Origin: Clostridia bacterium
GTDB lineage: Bacteria > Bacillota > Clostridia > TANB77 > CAG-508
NCBI GenBank assembly: GCA_017625465.1
Contig: JAGAKS010000017.1
Coordinates: forward strand, 62,001 to 126,000
Direction of reading: 5' to 3'
Length of the DNA: 64,000 nucleotides
Shown here: piece by piece, positions 7,020-14,017 of the stretch
Position numbering within the stretch: the first letter of the stretch is position 1
Layout: each line of letters starts with the position of its first letter
Made by a program: the position numbers and the translations under genes
The notes under the pieces: generated by a model
The model's database searches: none
The model's input: the letters and a program-made list of their open reading frames with translations, nothing else
Told to the model about the DNA's origin: nothing

Positions 7020-9011
7020 ATGGAAGAAATAAATTTAAAAAGAGTTGCCAAATTAGCATGGGCAAAAAAGATTTATATAGTCTTAATAATGATTATATCA
7101 ATGGTTGCAGGTTATTTTTATTCATATAAGTATGTTGTACCAGAGTACCAATCAAAAACTACTTTACTACTTGCAAAAATTAGTGATGAATTGAATGAGA
7201 ATACAGTTAAACAATCAGATATTGCGGATTTTTCAATGACAAGTACATTGTTACAACCGTATATTTCTCTTATTGAAAGCAATAAGGTTTTAAAAGAAGT
7301 AATAAATAATCTTAGTTTAGATATGACAGAAGAAGAACTAGGAAAAATGCTTACAGTTGCCGAAGAAAATTCTGCTATGCTTTCAATAACTATATCAAAT
7401 GAAGACGCAGAGCTAGCTGAAAAAATAGCAACTGAAGTTACAAATGTGTTTGTAGAACAAGCTAAAGAAATTTTTAATATAGCAAACGTTAATATTATTG
7501 ATACAGCAGAAGTTGCAAGCGAGCCATACAATATAAATCATCTTAAAGATTTAGTATTGTTTGCCATGTTTGGTGTATTTTTATCAAGTGTTTTGGTATT
7601 TATATTCTACATTTCTGATACAACAGTTAAAGAAGAGGAAGATATTGAAAATGAAATTGGATTGCCAGTGTTAGGCTCAATACCAGTTTTTGATAAGAAA
7701 TTAGAAAATAAATCAGAAAGTAAAAATAAAAAAGAGTCTGGCAAGAAAGAAATGACAGAACTAGTAATTTTAGATAATGCAAAATCACCAGTAGCCGAAT
7801 CTTTTAGAGCACTTCGTACAAATGTTACTTTTAATGCAAACACTAAAATAATACTTGTTACATCTTCTAGAATGTCAGAAGGAAAATCTTTTGTAACAGC
7901 TAACTTAGCAGTTACAATAGCAAAAACAGATAAAAAAGTTATTATCATTGATGCAGATATGAGAAAAGGTAGACAAAATAAAATTTTTGGCGTAGATAAT
8001 AAAAAAGGGCTATCAAATTATTTAGCAAATTGTGATGATGTAAAAGTAGATATTGATGAATTATCTACATATATTAAAACAACTAAAGTTCCAAACGTAC
8101 ATTTAATAACTTTAGGAAATAGACCATCAAATCCAGCTGAACTTTTAAACCCTTTGAAAATTAAAGGCTTATTCAATGTTTTATCAGAAGTTTATGATTT
8201 TGTTATTATAGATGGTACACCATCAAGCATTATTGCTGATAGCGTTGTAATTTCTAAATTTGTTGATTATACAATGTTAGTTACTGCACAAAAAACAACC
8301 AAGCTAGAAGATATTAGAAGATTAGTTAAGAATTTTGAGCAAGTTGGAGTTAAAATAAGTGGTGCAGTTCTTAATAAATATAAGCTTACTAAAGAAGGAT
8401 ATAATTCTTCATATTATTACAGTGATAGTAACACAGAAGAAAAAAATGAAGAAAAAAATGAACGTACAGAAATTAGAACCGTTGAAGATTTTTTAAGAGA
8501 AGCTAATATTAATATACATTCATTTAGATATTTAGATTCTATGAATAATAACAATTTGCAAGGCAATACAAATAGTACAATAAATCCTGCATTTAGTGGA
8601 TTTTCAACTTCTTTAAAGAGTAATTCAATAAACAAGAATGTTATAGATATACAAAGCGGTTCATCTAATTCTTCAATGTTAGAATACAAAATGGAAAAAA
8701 TAGACAGTGAAATTGCAATATTAAAAAATATGGTTATGCAAGTAGCTTTAAATACAAATCAAATTAATTCTAAAGATATAGAGCTTATAAGAAATGATAT
8801 TAGAAATTTAAAAGATAATATCAATGATATGAGACATAACGAAAGTATTAAAAAGCTTCAAGAAGAGGTCGAAACAATTAGAGAATTTACAGAAGACTTA
8901 GTTGCTTCACAACAAGATAATAATGAAAAAATAAAGAAATTTATAGATAATTATTATAAAGATTTAGAAGATAAGACTAAAACAAAGAGAAAGAAAACTA
9001 AGGAAGAATAA
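7020..9011 (+). CDS. Tyrosine autokinase: fused Wzz-type modulator and BY-kinase, with C-terminal coiled coil
   Basis: A 663-residue fusion of the two halves that are separate in many Firmicutes (CpsC + CpsD). Residues 1-200 are a Wzz-like chain-length domain with membrane helices at ~17-35 and ~176-198. Residues ~240-460 are a BY-kinase: Walker A S-E-G-K-S (~286-290), Walker A' IIIDADMR (~308) and Walker B VIIDGTPS (~393). A tyrosine cluster (YNSSYYY, ~460) ends the kinase, the usual autophosphorylation site. An extra ~190 residues follow: an Asn/Ser-rich linker, then a predicted coiled coil (~560-650) and a Lys-rich end. That tail is unusual for the family. The ribosome site is weak, suggesting coupling to the phosphatase gene. 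Confidence 0.88.
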   Translation: MEEINLKRVAKLAWAKKIYIVLIMIISMVAGYFYSYKYVVPEYQSKTTLLLAKISDELNENTVKQSDIADFSMTSTLLQPYISLIESNKVLKEVINNLSLDMTEEELGKMLTVAEENSAMLSITISNEDAELAEKIATEVTNVFVEQAKEIFNIANVNIIDTAEVASEPYNINHLKDLVLFAMFGVFLSSVLVFIFYISDTTVKEEEDIENEIGLPVLGSIPVFDKKLENKSESKNKKESGKKEMTELVILDNAKSPVAESFRALRTNVTFNANTKIILVTSSRMSEGKSFVTANLAVTIAKTDKKVIIIDADMRKGRQNKIFGVDNKKGLSNYLANCDDVKVDIDELSTYIKTTKVPNVHLITLGNRPSNPAELLNPLKIKGLFNVLSEVYDFVIIDGTPSSIIADSVVISKFVDYTMLVTAQKTTKLEDIRRLVKNFEQVGVKISGAVLNKYKLTKEGYNSSYYYSDSNTEEKNEEKNERTEIRTVEDFLREANINIHSFRYLDSMNNNNLQGNTNSTINPAFSGFSTSLKSNSINKNVIDIQSGSSNSSMLEYKMEKIDSEIAILKNMVMQVALNTNQINSKDIELIRNDIRNLKDNINDMRHNESIKKLQEEVETIREFTEDLVASQQDNNEKIKKFIDNYYKDLEDKTKTKRKKTKEE

Positions 9012-9023
9012 ATATTAAATATG

Positions 9024-9057
9024 AAAAAGTATTTCGCAAAAGCGAAATACTTTTTTT
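9024..9057 (+). terminator. Terminator after the BY-kinase gene
   Basis: A 14-bp stem (9024-9037 with 9042-9055) with loop AAAA; the distal arm runs into seven T residues. Confidence 0.9.
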
Positions 9058-9118
9058 GTATAAAAAAAATAATTTTGTAAATAATAATGATATCAATTTA
9101 AAGAAAGAAGGTAAAATT

Positions 9119-9307
9119 ATGCCAAATTTAAATCAAGCTGAGCTACAACATTTAAGACATTTGATAGGTAGCCAAGACACATCGTATCAAAAATTACAAA
9201 ATTATGCTGAATATGCAGTAGATCCTCAAATTAAGCAAGTGTTTAATAAAGCAGCACAAGATTGCTTAAATACTAAACAAAAACTAATGTCATTTTTAGA
9301 AAATTAA
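9119..9307 (+). CDS. CotF-like small spore-coat protein
   Basis: A 62-residue helical protein. The ATG at 9119 has GAAGG about 8 nt upstream; longer in-frame starts fall inside the preceding terminator and are rejected. The sequence (ELQHLRHLIGSQDTSYQKL, then a Tyr/Asp turn and a second helix) matches the N-terminal half of CotF/ferritin-like helical coat proteins, which clostridia often encode as separate short genes. It sits 16 nt upstream of a clear CotF-type gene, so the two are probably one mother-cell sporulation operon. No convincing sigma-E or sigma-K promoter could be picked by eye. Confidence 0.75.
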   Translation: MPNLNQAELQHLRHLIGSQDTSYQKLQNYAEYAVDPQIKQVFNKAAQDCLNTKQKLMSFLEN

Positions 9308-9323
9308 GAGAGGAGAAGATATC

Positions 9324-9566
9324 ATGGAAGAAAAATATATGGTAAATGATATTTTAGAAAACTTAAAGTCAGGAATAAAAGACTATGAAGGTGCTATATT
9401 AGAATGTGCTAATATGGAGTTAAGGCAAACAGTTCAAAATGTTAGAAATTCATCTGAAAATTTTCAATATGAGTTATTTAAACTTGCAGAATGTAAAGGA
9501 TATTATATACCAGCTAGTCCTGCCAAACCAGATGAAATTGCAAAAGTTTATAATGATTGTCAGTAA
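9324..9566 (+). CDS. Spore coat protein, CotF family
   Basis: An 80-residue CotF-domain protein. It begins with the characteristic Y-M-V-N-D-I-L motif and continues with two amphipathic helices (ELRQTVQNVRNSSE, FQYELFKLAECKGYY) and a Pro-rich end (PASPAKPDE). CotF proteins are structural components of the endospore coat, which supports a spore-forming host. It has a strong ribosome site (GAGAGGAG), directly follows the shorter coat-like gene, and is closed by a terminator. Confidence 0.85.
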   Translation: MEEKYMVNDILENLKSGIKDYEGAILECANMELRQTVQNVRNSSENFQYELFKLAECKGYYIPASPAKPDEIAKVYNDCQ

Positions 9567-9606
9567 CAAAGGTCTTCACAATTTGTGAAGACCTTTGTTA
9601 TATTTT
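9565..9606 (+). terminator. Terminator after coat genes
   Basis: A perfect 15-bp stem (9565-9579 with 9585-9599) followed by a T-rich stretch. Confidence 0.85.
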
Positions 9607-9608
9607 GC

Positions 9609-9617
9609 TTACGGAAA
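9609..9617 (-). promoter_or_regulatory. Inverted copy of the TTTCCGTAA element
   Basis: TTACGGAAA here is the exact reverse complement of the TTTCCGTAA half of the bipartite element found before three surface operons. It lies in the 211-nt gap before the M23 peptidase gene, about 92 nt from its predicted -35. The TGTAA half is not obvious, so this may be coincidence. Confidence 0.3.
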
Positions 9618-9709
9618 TGTAAAAAAGCAAAAAATGAGAATATGAAAAAAAGAAAGAGAAAAGAAGAGAAAAACTGACCAAGTAGACTAAAAAATAGAAA
9701 ATTTAAAAA

Positions 9710-9738
9710 TTGCTAAAAAAAGGTAAAATATATAAAAT
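9710..9738 (+). promoter_or_regulatory. Possible promoter of the M23 peptidase gene
   Basis: TTGCTA at 9710-9715, 17-nt spacer, TAAAAT at 9733-9738. The local sequence is very AT-rich, so this is only moderately specific. Confidence 0.45.
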
Positions 9739-9777
9739 ATAATAAGTAAAATAGTAAGGAGGTGTAAGCGTAAGAAA

Positions 9778-10746
9778 ATGTTTAAAAAGTTAATAATATT
9801 TTTGAGAACATGGACAAAACTTATTACCTTGCTATTAATTGCGATTGCAATAATATGCTTTATAATATTTTTTGTATATAATCCAATGTATAGCGTAACT
9901 TTAAATGGCGAATTTATAGGCTATACAGAAGATAAAAAAGATATGCAGAAAAAAATAGATGAGTACCAAAAAAGTGGAGATAATAAAACAATAGCATTTG
10001 TTGATATTGAAACTTTACCAGAATATAAATTATGTTTGCTACAAAAAGGAATAGAAAGTAATGATGATGAAATATTTAAAACAGTTATAGATACTGGAAT
10101 TCCTTACTACAAATATTATGCTATTTTAAATGGTACAGAAGAAAAGTATTACGTACAAACTTATGAAGAAGCTGAAAAAATTATGACAGAGCTTAAAGAT
10201 AAAAATAGTATGAACAAAGATAATATTTCATATTTATTAAAATATGAAACTGAGCTTAAAACTTTTACTGGTACAGACGAAGCAGTTGCAAGCTTGTATG
10301 TAGAAACACCAAAAGTTACAAAAAATACTAGCATAAATACAAAGAAAACAGTTGATTATAAAAATACACCTTTAGGAATAGCTCTTATAAAACCAATAAA
10401 TGGTACAATTACTTCAAGATTTGGTTCAAGAAGTAGAGGCTTACATACAGGTTTAGACATTGCCAATTCAACAGGTACACCAATAAAAGCAGCAGCAACA
10501 GGAGTTGTTACTTATGCAGGATATAAAGGCTCTTATGGATATTTAGTTGTAGTTTCACACGGCAATGGAGTTGAAACATATTATGCTCATTGTAGCAGAT
10601 TATATGTCAGTGCTGGAGATAGTGTATCACAAGGAACTGTCATTGCAGCAGTCGGAAGCACCGGAAATTCAACTGGTCCACACTTACATTTAGAAGTTAG
10701 AGTAAATGGTGTAGCAAAAAATCCACAAAATTATTTATATAACTAG
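9778..10746 (+). CDS. Membrane-anchored M23 (LytM-type) peptidase
   Basis: A 322-residue zinc metallopeptidase predicted to cut peptidoglycan cross-bridges or stem peptides. A signal-anchor helix spans ~14-34 and an extracellular stalk ~35-200. Residues ~205-318 are a complete M23 domain with all ligands: H223-x-x-x-D227 and H302-x-H304 (H-L-H-L-E), so it should be active. The clear AGGAGG lies 15 nt before the ATG, longer than normal, but no in-frame alternative start exists in between. SpoIIQ/SpoIVFA-like M23 proteins act in clostridial sporulation and the neighbours are coat genes; a sporulation role is possible but unproven, and a vegetative wall role is equally compatible. Confidence 0.88.
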   Translation: MFKKLIIFLRTWTKLITLLLIAIAIICFIIFFVYNPMYSVTLNGEFIGYTEDKKDMQKKIDEYQKSGDNKTIAFVDIETLPEYKLCLLQKGIESNDDEIFKTVIDTGIPYYKYYAILNGTEEKYYVQTYEEAEKIMTELKDKNSMNKDNISYLLKYETELKTFTGTDEAVASLYVETPKVTKNTSINTKKTVDYKNTPLGIALIKPINGTITSRFGSRSRGLHTGLDIANSTGTPIKAAATGVVTYAGYKGSYGYLVVVSHGNGVETYYAHCSRLYVSAGDSVSQGTVIAAVGSTGNSTGPHLHLEVRVNGVAKNPQNYLYN

Positions 10747-10747
10747 T

Positions 10748-10777
10748 AAACTCGCTTATATAGCGAGTTTTTTATTT
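10748..10777 (+). terminator. Terminator after M23 peptidase gene
   Basis: AAACTCGCT / AGCGAGTTT stem (10748-10756 with 10762-10770) and a T tract. The 3' end of the convergent MecA-like gene runs into it. Confidence 0.8.
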
Positions 10778-11120
10778 AGTATCGATAGGAGTTGCATTTT
10801 CTAAAATTTTAGATATAAGTGCTTTAGAATTGTTTATAAATTTGGCAAACTCGGTAATACATGAACAAAAAAAAGCGTGTTCATCATTTTGTAATTCAAA
10901 ATTTTGGATAATTAAAAAATATGTTCCGTGATAGCAAGTATAAATTACTTGCGTTTTTCAATTTTGTAAGTAAAGGTGCCTTATGTAATTTAATAAATTC
11001 TTCAAATTCATAATAATTTTCTAAATTGTTAAAGTAATAAATTGAACTGTTATTATAGAGTAAATCGATTTTTCTTTTTGAAATTACTTTTTTATCATTA
11101 TTTATTTTTTCAGATTTCAT
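10772..11120 (-). pseudogene. MecA-like adaptor domain gene, single-base frameshift
   Basis: From the ATG at 11120 (AGGGGGC ribosome site) one frame gives 74 residues ending at 10896. Within it, at the A-run of the coding strand (plus 10954-10958), dropping one A opens a second frame to TAA at 10774-10772, yielding about 115 residues. The joined product has the pattern of the C-terminal MecA domain: IYYFNNLENYYEFEEF, then VIYTCYHGTYFLII, then I-T-E-F-A-K-F and I-L-E-N-A near the end. MecA proteins are ClpC adaptors controlling regulated proteolysis. The total length (349 nt = 3n+1) fits a single inserted base. This is either decay, a sequencing error in a homopolymer, or frameshifting. Family assignment is by pattern only. 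Confidence 0.55.
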
Positions 11121-11332
11121 GCAAATAGCCCCCTATTAATGAATATAACTAGATTATAATACGATATAAAACATAAGTAAATGTAAGTTTTTGGAAAGTC
11201 TTATAATAGTATATTTAATTAATATAAAAAGTTTGATTAAAAAACTTGAAAAAACTCATGTATCAATATATAATATACAAAGATAAAAAAACGTATAAAC
11301 TAAAAAACCGTAAGAAAAAATGGAGGTATTAT

Positions 11333-11590
11333 ATGGCTACAAAAGATAAAAATATATGGTTATTAATGATATTCATTTTATCAGGAATTGTTATAGGCGG
11401 GTTATTAGGAGAGCTTGCTTCAAATATAGATTGGCTTTGGTGGTTAGCTTATGGTCAAGAATTTGGAATTACTACACCATTATCAATAGATTTACATGTT
11501 ATCAAGTTAACATTTAGTGTAGTTTTCAAGATAAATATAGCAAGTATTATAGGTATAGGAATATCAATATGGCTATATAGAAAAGCATAA
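11333..11590 (+). CDS. DUF4321 family membrane protein
   Basis: An 85-residue protein with two predicted membrane helices (~9-29 and ~57-80) separated by a Trp-rich segment (NIDWLWWLAYG). The ATG at 11333 has GGAGG 8 nt upstream; a longer in-frame ORF from 11246 has no ribosome site. DUF4321 proteins are short clostridial membrane proteins often encoded next to mre or septum genes. Here it opens the mreBCD operon, 20 nt before mreB. Role unknown, presumably in envelope morphogenesis. Confidence 0.8.
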   Translation: MATKDKNIWLLMIFILSGIVIGGLLGELASNIDWLWWLAYGQEFGITTPLSIDLHVIKLTFSVVFKINIASIIGIGISIWLYRKA

Positions 11591-11610
11591 AAAATACTTA
11601 GGAGAACTTA

Positions 11611-12630
11611 ATGAACATATTAAATTTTGCAAACAGAGATTTAGGCATAGATTTAGGAACAGCTAACATATTGGTTACTCTTAGAGATAAAGGAATTATA
11701 TATAGAGAGCCGTCAGTGGTAGCTTATAATAAAGAAACAAAAGAAATAATAGCAGTTGGGGAAGAAGCTAAGGAAATGCTTGGAAAAACTCCACCAAATA
11801 TTATCGCAATTAGACCACTTAAAGATGGAGTTATCGCAGATTTTACTGCTACAAAATTGATGCTTCGCGAGGTAATGGAAAAAGTTTGTAAAAAAAATAG
11901 AATATATAAACCGCAAGTTATAGTAGGTGTTCCATCAGGAATTACAGAAGTTGAAGAACGTGCTGTCGAAGAAGCAATTATATCAAGTGGAGCTAGAGAA
12001 GTTTTTCTAGTAGATGAACCAATGGCAGCAGCTATAGGAGCAGATGTAAGAGTTGCAGAACCTTCTGGAAGTATTATTGCAGATATTGGAGGAGGTACAA
12101 CAGAAGTAGCTGTTATTTCACTTGGAGGGATTGTTGTTAGCAATTCTATTAAAATAGCAGGAGATGAACTAACAGAAGATATTATAAATTATGCCAAAAA
12201 GAAATTAGATATAATAATTGGAGAAAACACTGCTGAAAGAATAAAAAAAGAAATTGGTTGTGCAAGTCCATTACTTACAGAAGAGTATAGGGAGATTAGA
12301 GGAAGAGATGTTTATACTGGGTTGCCAGTAGTTAAAGATATATCATCCATAGAAGTAGAAAATGCATTAAAAAGTTCAATTAATAAAATTGTTGAATCAG
12401 TAAAAGTAGCTTTAGAGCAAACTCCACCAGAATTAATTTCTGATATTGCTATTAAAGGATTAGTGGTTGCAGGCGGAGGAGCTTTAATAAAAAATATAGA
12501 TGTTGTATTACAAGAAAAATTAGAAATACCAGTTACAATTGCAGAAGAGCCTTTGGATTGTGTTGTAAATGGTACTAAAAAAATGCTAGAAGATATGGAT
12601 ACTTTAAGAAAAGTTGCTAAAAAATTTTAA
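11611..12630 (+). CDS. mreB: Rod-shape actin homologue MreB
   Basis: A 339-residue MreB/Mbl-type actin. It polymerises on the inner membrane face and guides lateral wall synthesis. Visible motifs: phosphate-1 loop DLGTANILV (14-22), VGVPSG followed by E-E-R, the Ala-rich P-M-A-A-A-I-G helix, phosphate-2 loop DIGGGTTEVAVIS, and the adenosine-binding VVAGGGALI near residue 287. Length is standard. AGGAG precedes the ATG. mreC, mreD and PBP2 follow with 9-17-nt gaps, so this is the elongasome operon. An Mbl paralogue cannot be excluded, but position favours MreB. Confidence 0.95.
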   Translation: MNILNFANRDLGIDLGTANILVTLRDKGIIYREPSVVAYNKETKEIIAVGEEAKEMLGKTPPNIIAIRPLKDGVIADFTATKLMLREVMEKVCKKNRIYKPQVIVGVPSGITEVEERAVEEAIISSGAREVFLVDEPMAAAIGADVRVAEPSGSIIADIGGGTTEVAVISLGGIVVSNSIKIAGDELTEDIINYAKKKLDIIIGENTAERIKKEIGCASPLLTEEYREIRGRDVYTGLPVVKDISSIEVENALKSSINKIVESVKVALEQTPPELISDIAIKGLVVAGGGALIKNIDVVLQEKLEIPVTIAEEPLDCVVNGTKKMLEDMDTLRKVAKKF

Positions 12631-12641
12631 GGAGAGAATAG

Positions 12642-13457
12642 ATGAATAGAAATAAGCAAACAGAAACATTAGGTGGTATTATAACTTTAATAATTTTAGT
12701 GTTACTTATATTTTTATCAAATGTGCAAACCAGTAAGTTGTCTTTTTTTGAAGGCGTTGCTAGTTCTGTTTTTTCTCCTATTCAAAACTTATTTATTAGT
12801 TTAAAAAATAAGGCAACTGGTAATAGCAAATACTTTTCAGATATGGAATTATTAATTGCTGAAAACGAAGAGTTAAAAGAAAAGAATCGTAGTTTAGAAG
12901 AGCAAGTTCGTGAACTTGAAATTGTAAAAGCAGATAATGAAACTATGCAAGAATATATGAATTTAACACAAAAATATGCTGAATATGAAACAATTCCAGC
13001 TTACGTAATAAATAAAGATGTTAGTAATTTAAGTAGTACTCTTATAATAAATGCTGGAACAGAAGATGGGGTTGCTGAGAATATGACAGTAATTGCAGAT
13101 CAAGGTTTGGTAGGTCATATTATTTCTGTATCAAAGCATACTTCTAAAGTTCAAGTTATTATTGACCCTGCAAGTACAGTAAGTTGTTTAATAAGCACTA
13201 CTGAGCAAAGTATTATTTGTAAAGGAACTCTTGATAATGACCAAACTTTAAGAGCAAGTTTTATACCAACTGGAGCAGAGTTAATTCAAGGCGATACTGT
13301 TTCAACTTCAGGTATAGGTGGTATTTATAGAAAAGGCATACGTATAGGTACAATAAAAGAAATAGTTACAACAAGTAATGTTATAGATAGATATGCAATT
13401 GTTGAACCAGCCGTTGATTTTAGCACAGTAAACAATGTTTTAATTATTGCAGAGTAA
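12642..13457 (+). CDS. mreC: Rod shape-determining protein MreC
   Basis: A 271-residue bitopic membrane protein linking MreB filaments to wall synthases outside. It has an N-terminal helix (~12-28), a coiled coil (ENEELKEKNRSLEEQVRELE and onward, ~68-105) that drives dimerisation, and a beta-rich extracellular domain ending IDPASTV... GIGGIYRKGIRIGTI... AIVEPAVDF. These match MreC in order and length. AGGAGAG ribosome site; gap to mreB 11 nt, to mreD 9 nt. Confidence 0.95.
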   Translation: MNRNKQTETLGGIITLIILVLLIFLSNVQTSKLSFFEGVASSVFSPIQNLFISLKNKATGNSKYFSDMELLIAENEELKEKNRSLEEQVRELEIVKADNETMQEYMNLTQKYAEYETIPAYVINKDVSNLSSTLIINAGTEDGVAENMTVIADQGLVGHIISVSKHTSKVQVIIDPASTVSCLISTTEQSIICKGTLDNDQTLRASFIPTGAELIQGDTVSTSGIGGIYRKGIRIGTIKEIVTTSNVIDRYAIVEPAVDFSTVNNVLIIAE

Positions 13458-13466
13458 AGGAAAAAT

Positions 13467-14000
13467 ATGAAAAAATTTGGAATATCAGTATTGTTTTTTA
13501 TAACATTTATAATTATATATTTATTGCAAGCAAATATATTTCCAAGCTTAAAAATAGCAGGAGTAATGCCTAATTTATTTGTTATATTAATTCTATGGAT
13601 AGGACTTTTTGCAAGTACTTTTGAAGCAGTCATATTTGGAATTATAATGGGGCTTATACTTGATTTAATATATGGAAGGGTAATTGGTATTACAGCAATA
13701 ATGCTTTGCGTTATAGGCTATTTAGGAGCATATTTTGATAAAAATTTTTCAAAAGAGAGCAAATTCAAAATAGTTCTTATGGTAATAGGTGCAACAATTA
13801 TTTATGAAGTTGGCTATTATGCTTTAAATGGATTAATTTTAGGTTATGATTTTGAATGGCTAAGATTTATGAAAATACTTATTTATGAAGTTATTTATAA
13901 TGTTTTAATTACTATTTTATTATACCCAATTATTCAAAACTTGGGATATAAGGTTGATAGAGCTTTTAAAAGAAACAATATACTTACAAGATATTTCTAA
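13467..14000 (+). CDS. mreD: Rod shape-determining protein MreD
   Basis: A 177-residue polytopic membrane protein with five or six hydrophobic segments, an early N-I-F-P-S-L-K segment and the central G-L-I-L-D-L-I-Y-G motif common to MreD. It is part of the elongasome with MreC and PBP2. Position between mreC and the PBP gene confirms the assignment. Confidence 0.93.
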   Translation: MKKFGISVLFFITFIIIYLLQANIFPSLKIAGVMPNLFVILILWIGLFASTFEAVIFGIIMGLILDLIYGRVIGITAIMLCVIGYLGAYFDKNFSKESKFKIVLMVIGATIIYEVGYYALNGLILGYDFEWLRFMKILIYEVIYNVLITILLYPIIQNLGYKVDRAFKRNNILTRYF

Positions 14001-14017
14001 AAATTTATAGATAGAAG

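Noticed and set aside
9056..9118. Longer N-terminus for the first coat protein
   Set aside because: The upstream start is inside the terminator T tract; ATG 9119 has the only good ribosome site.
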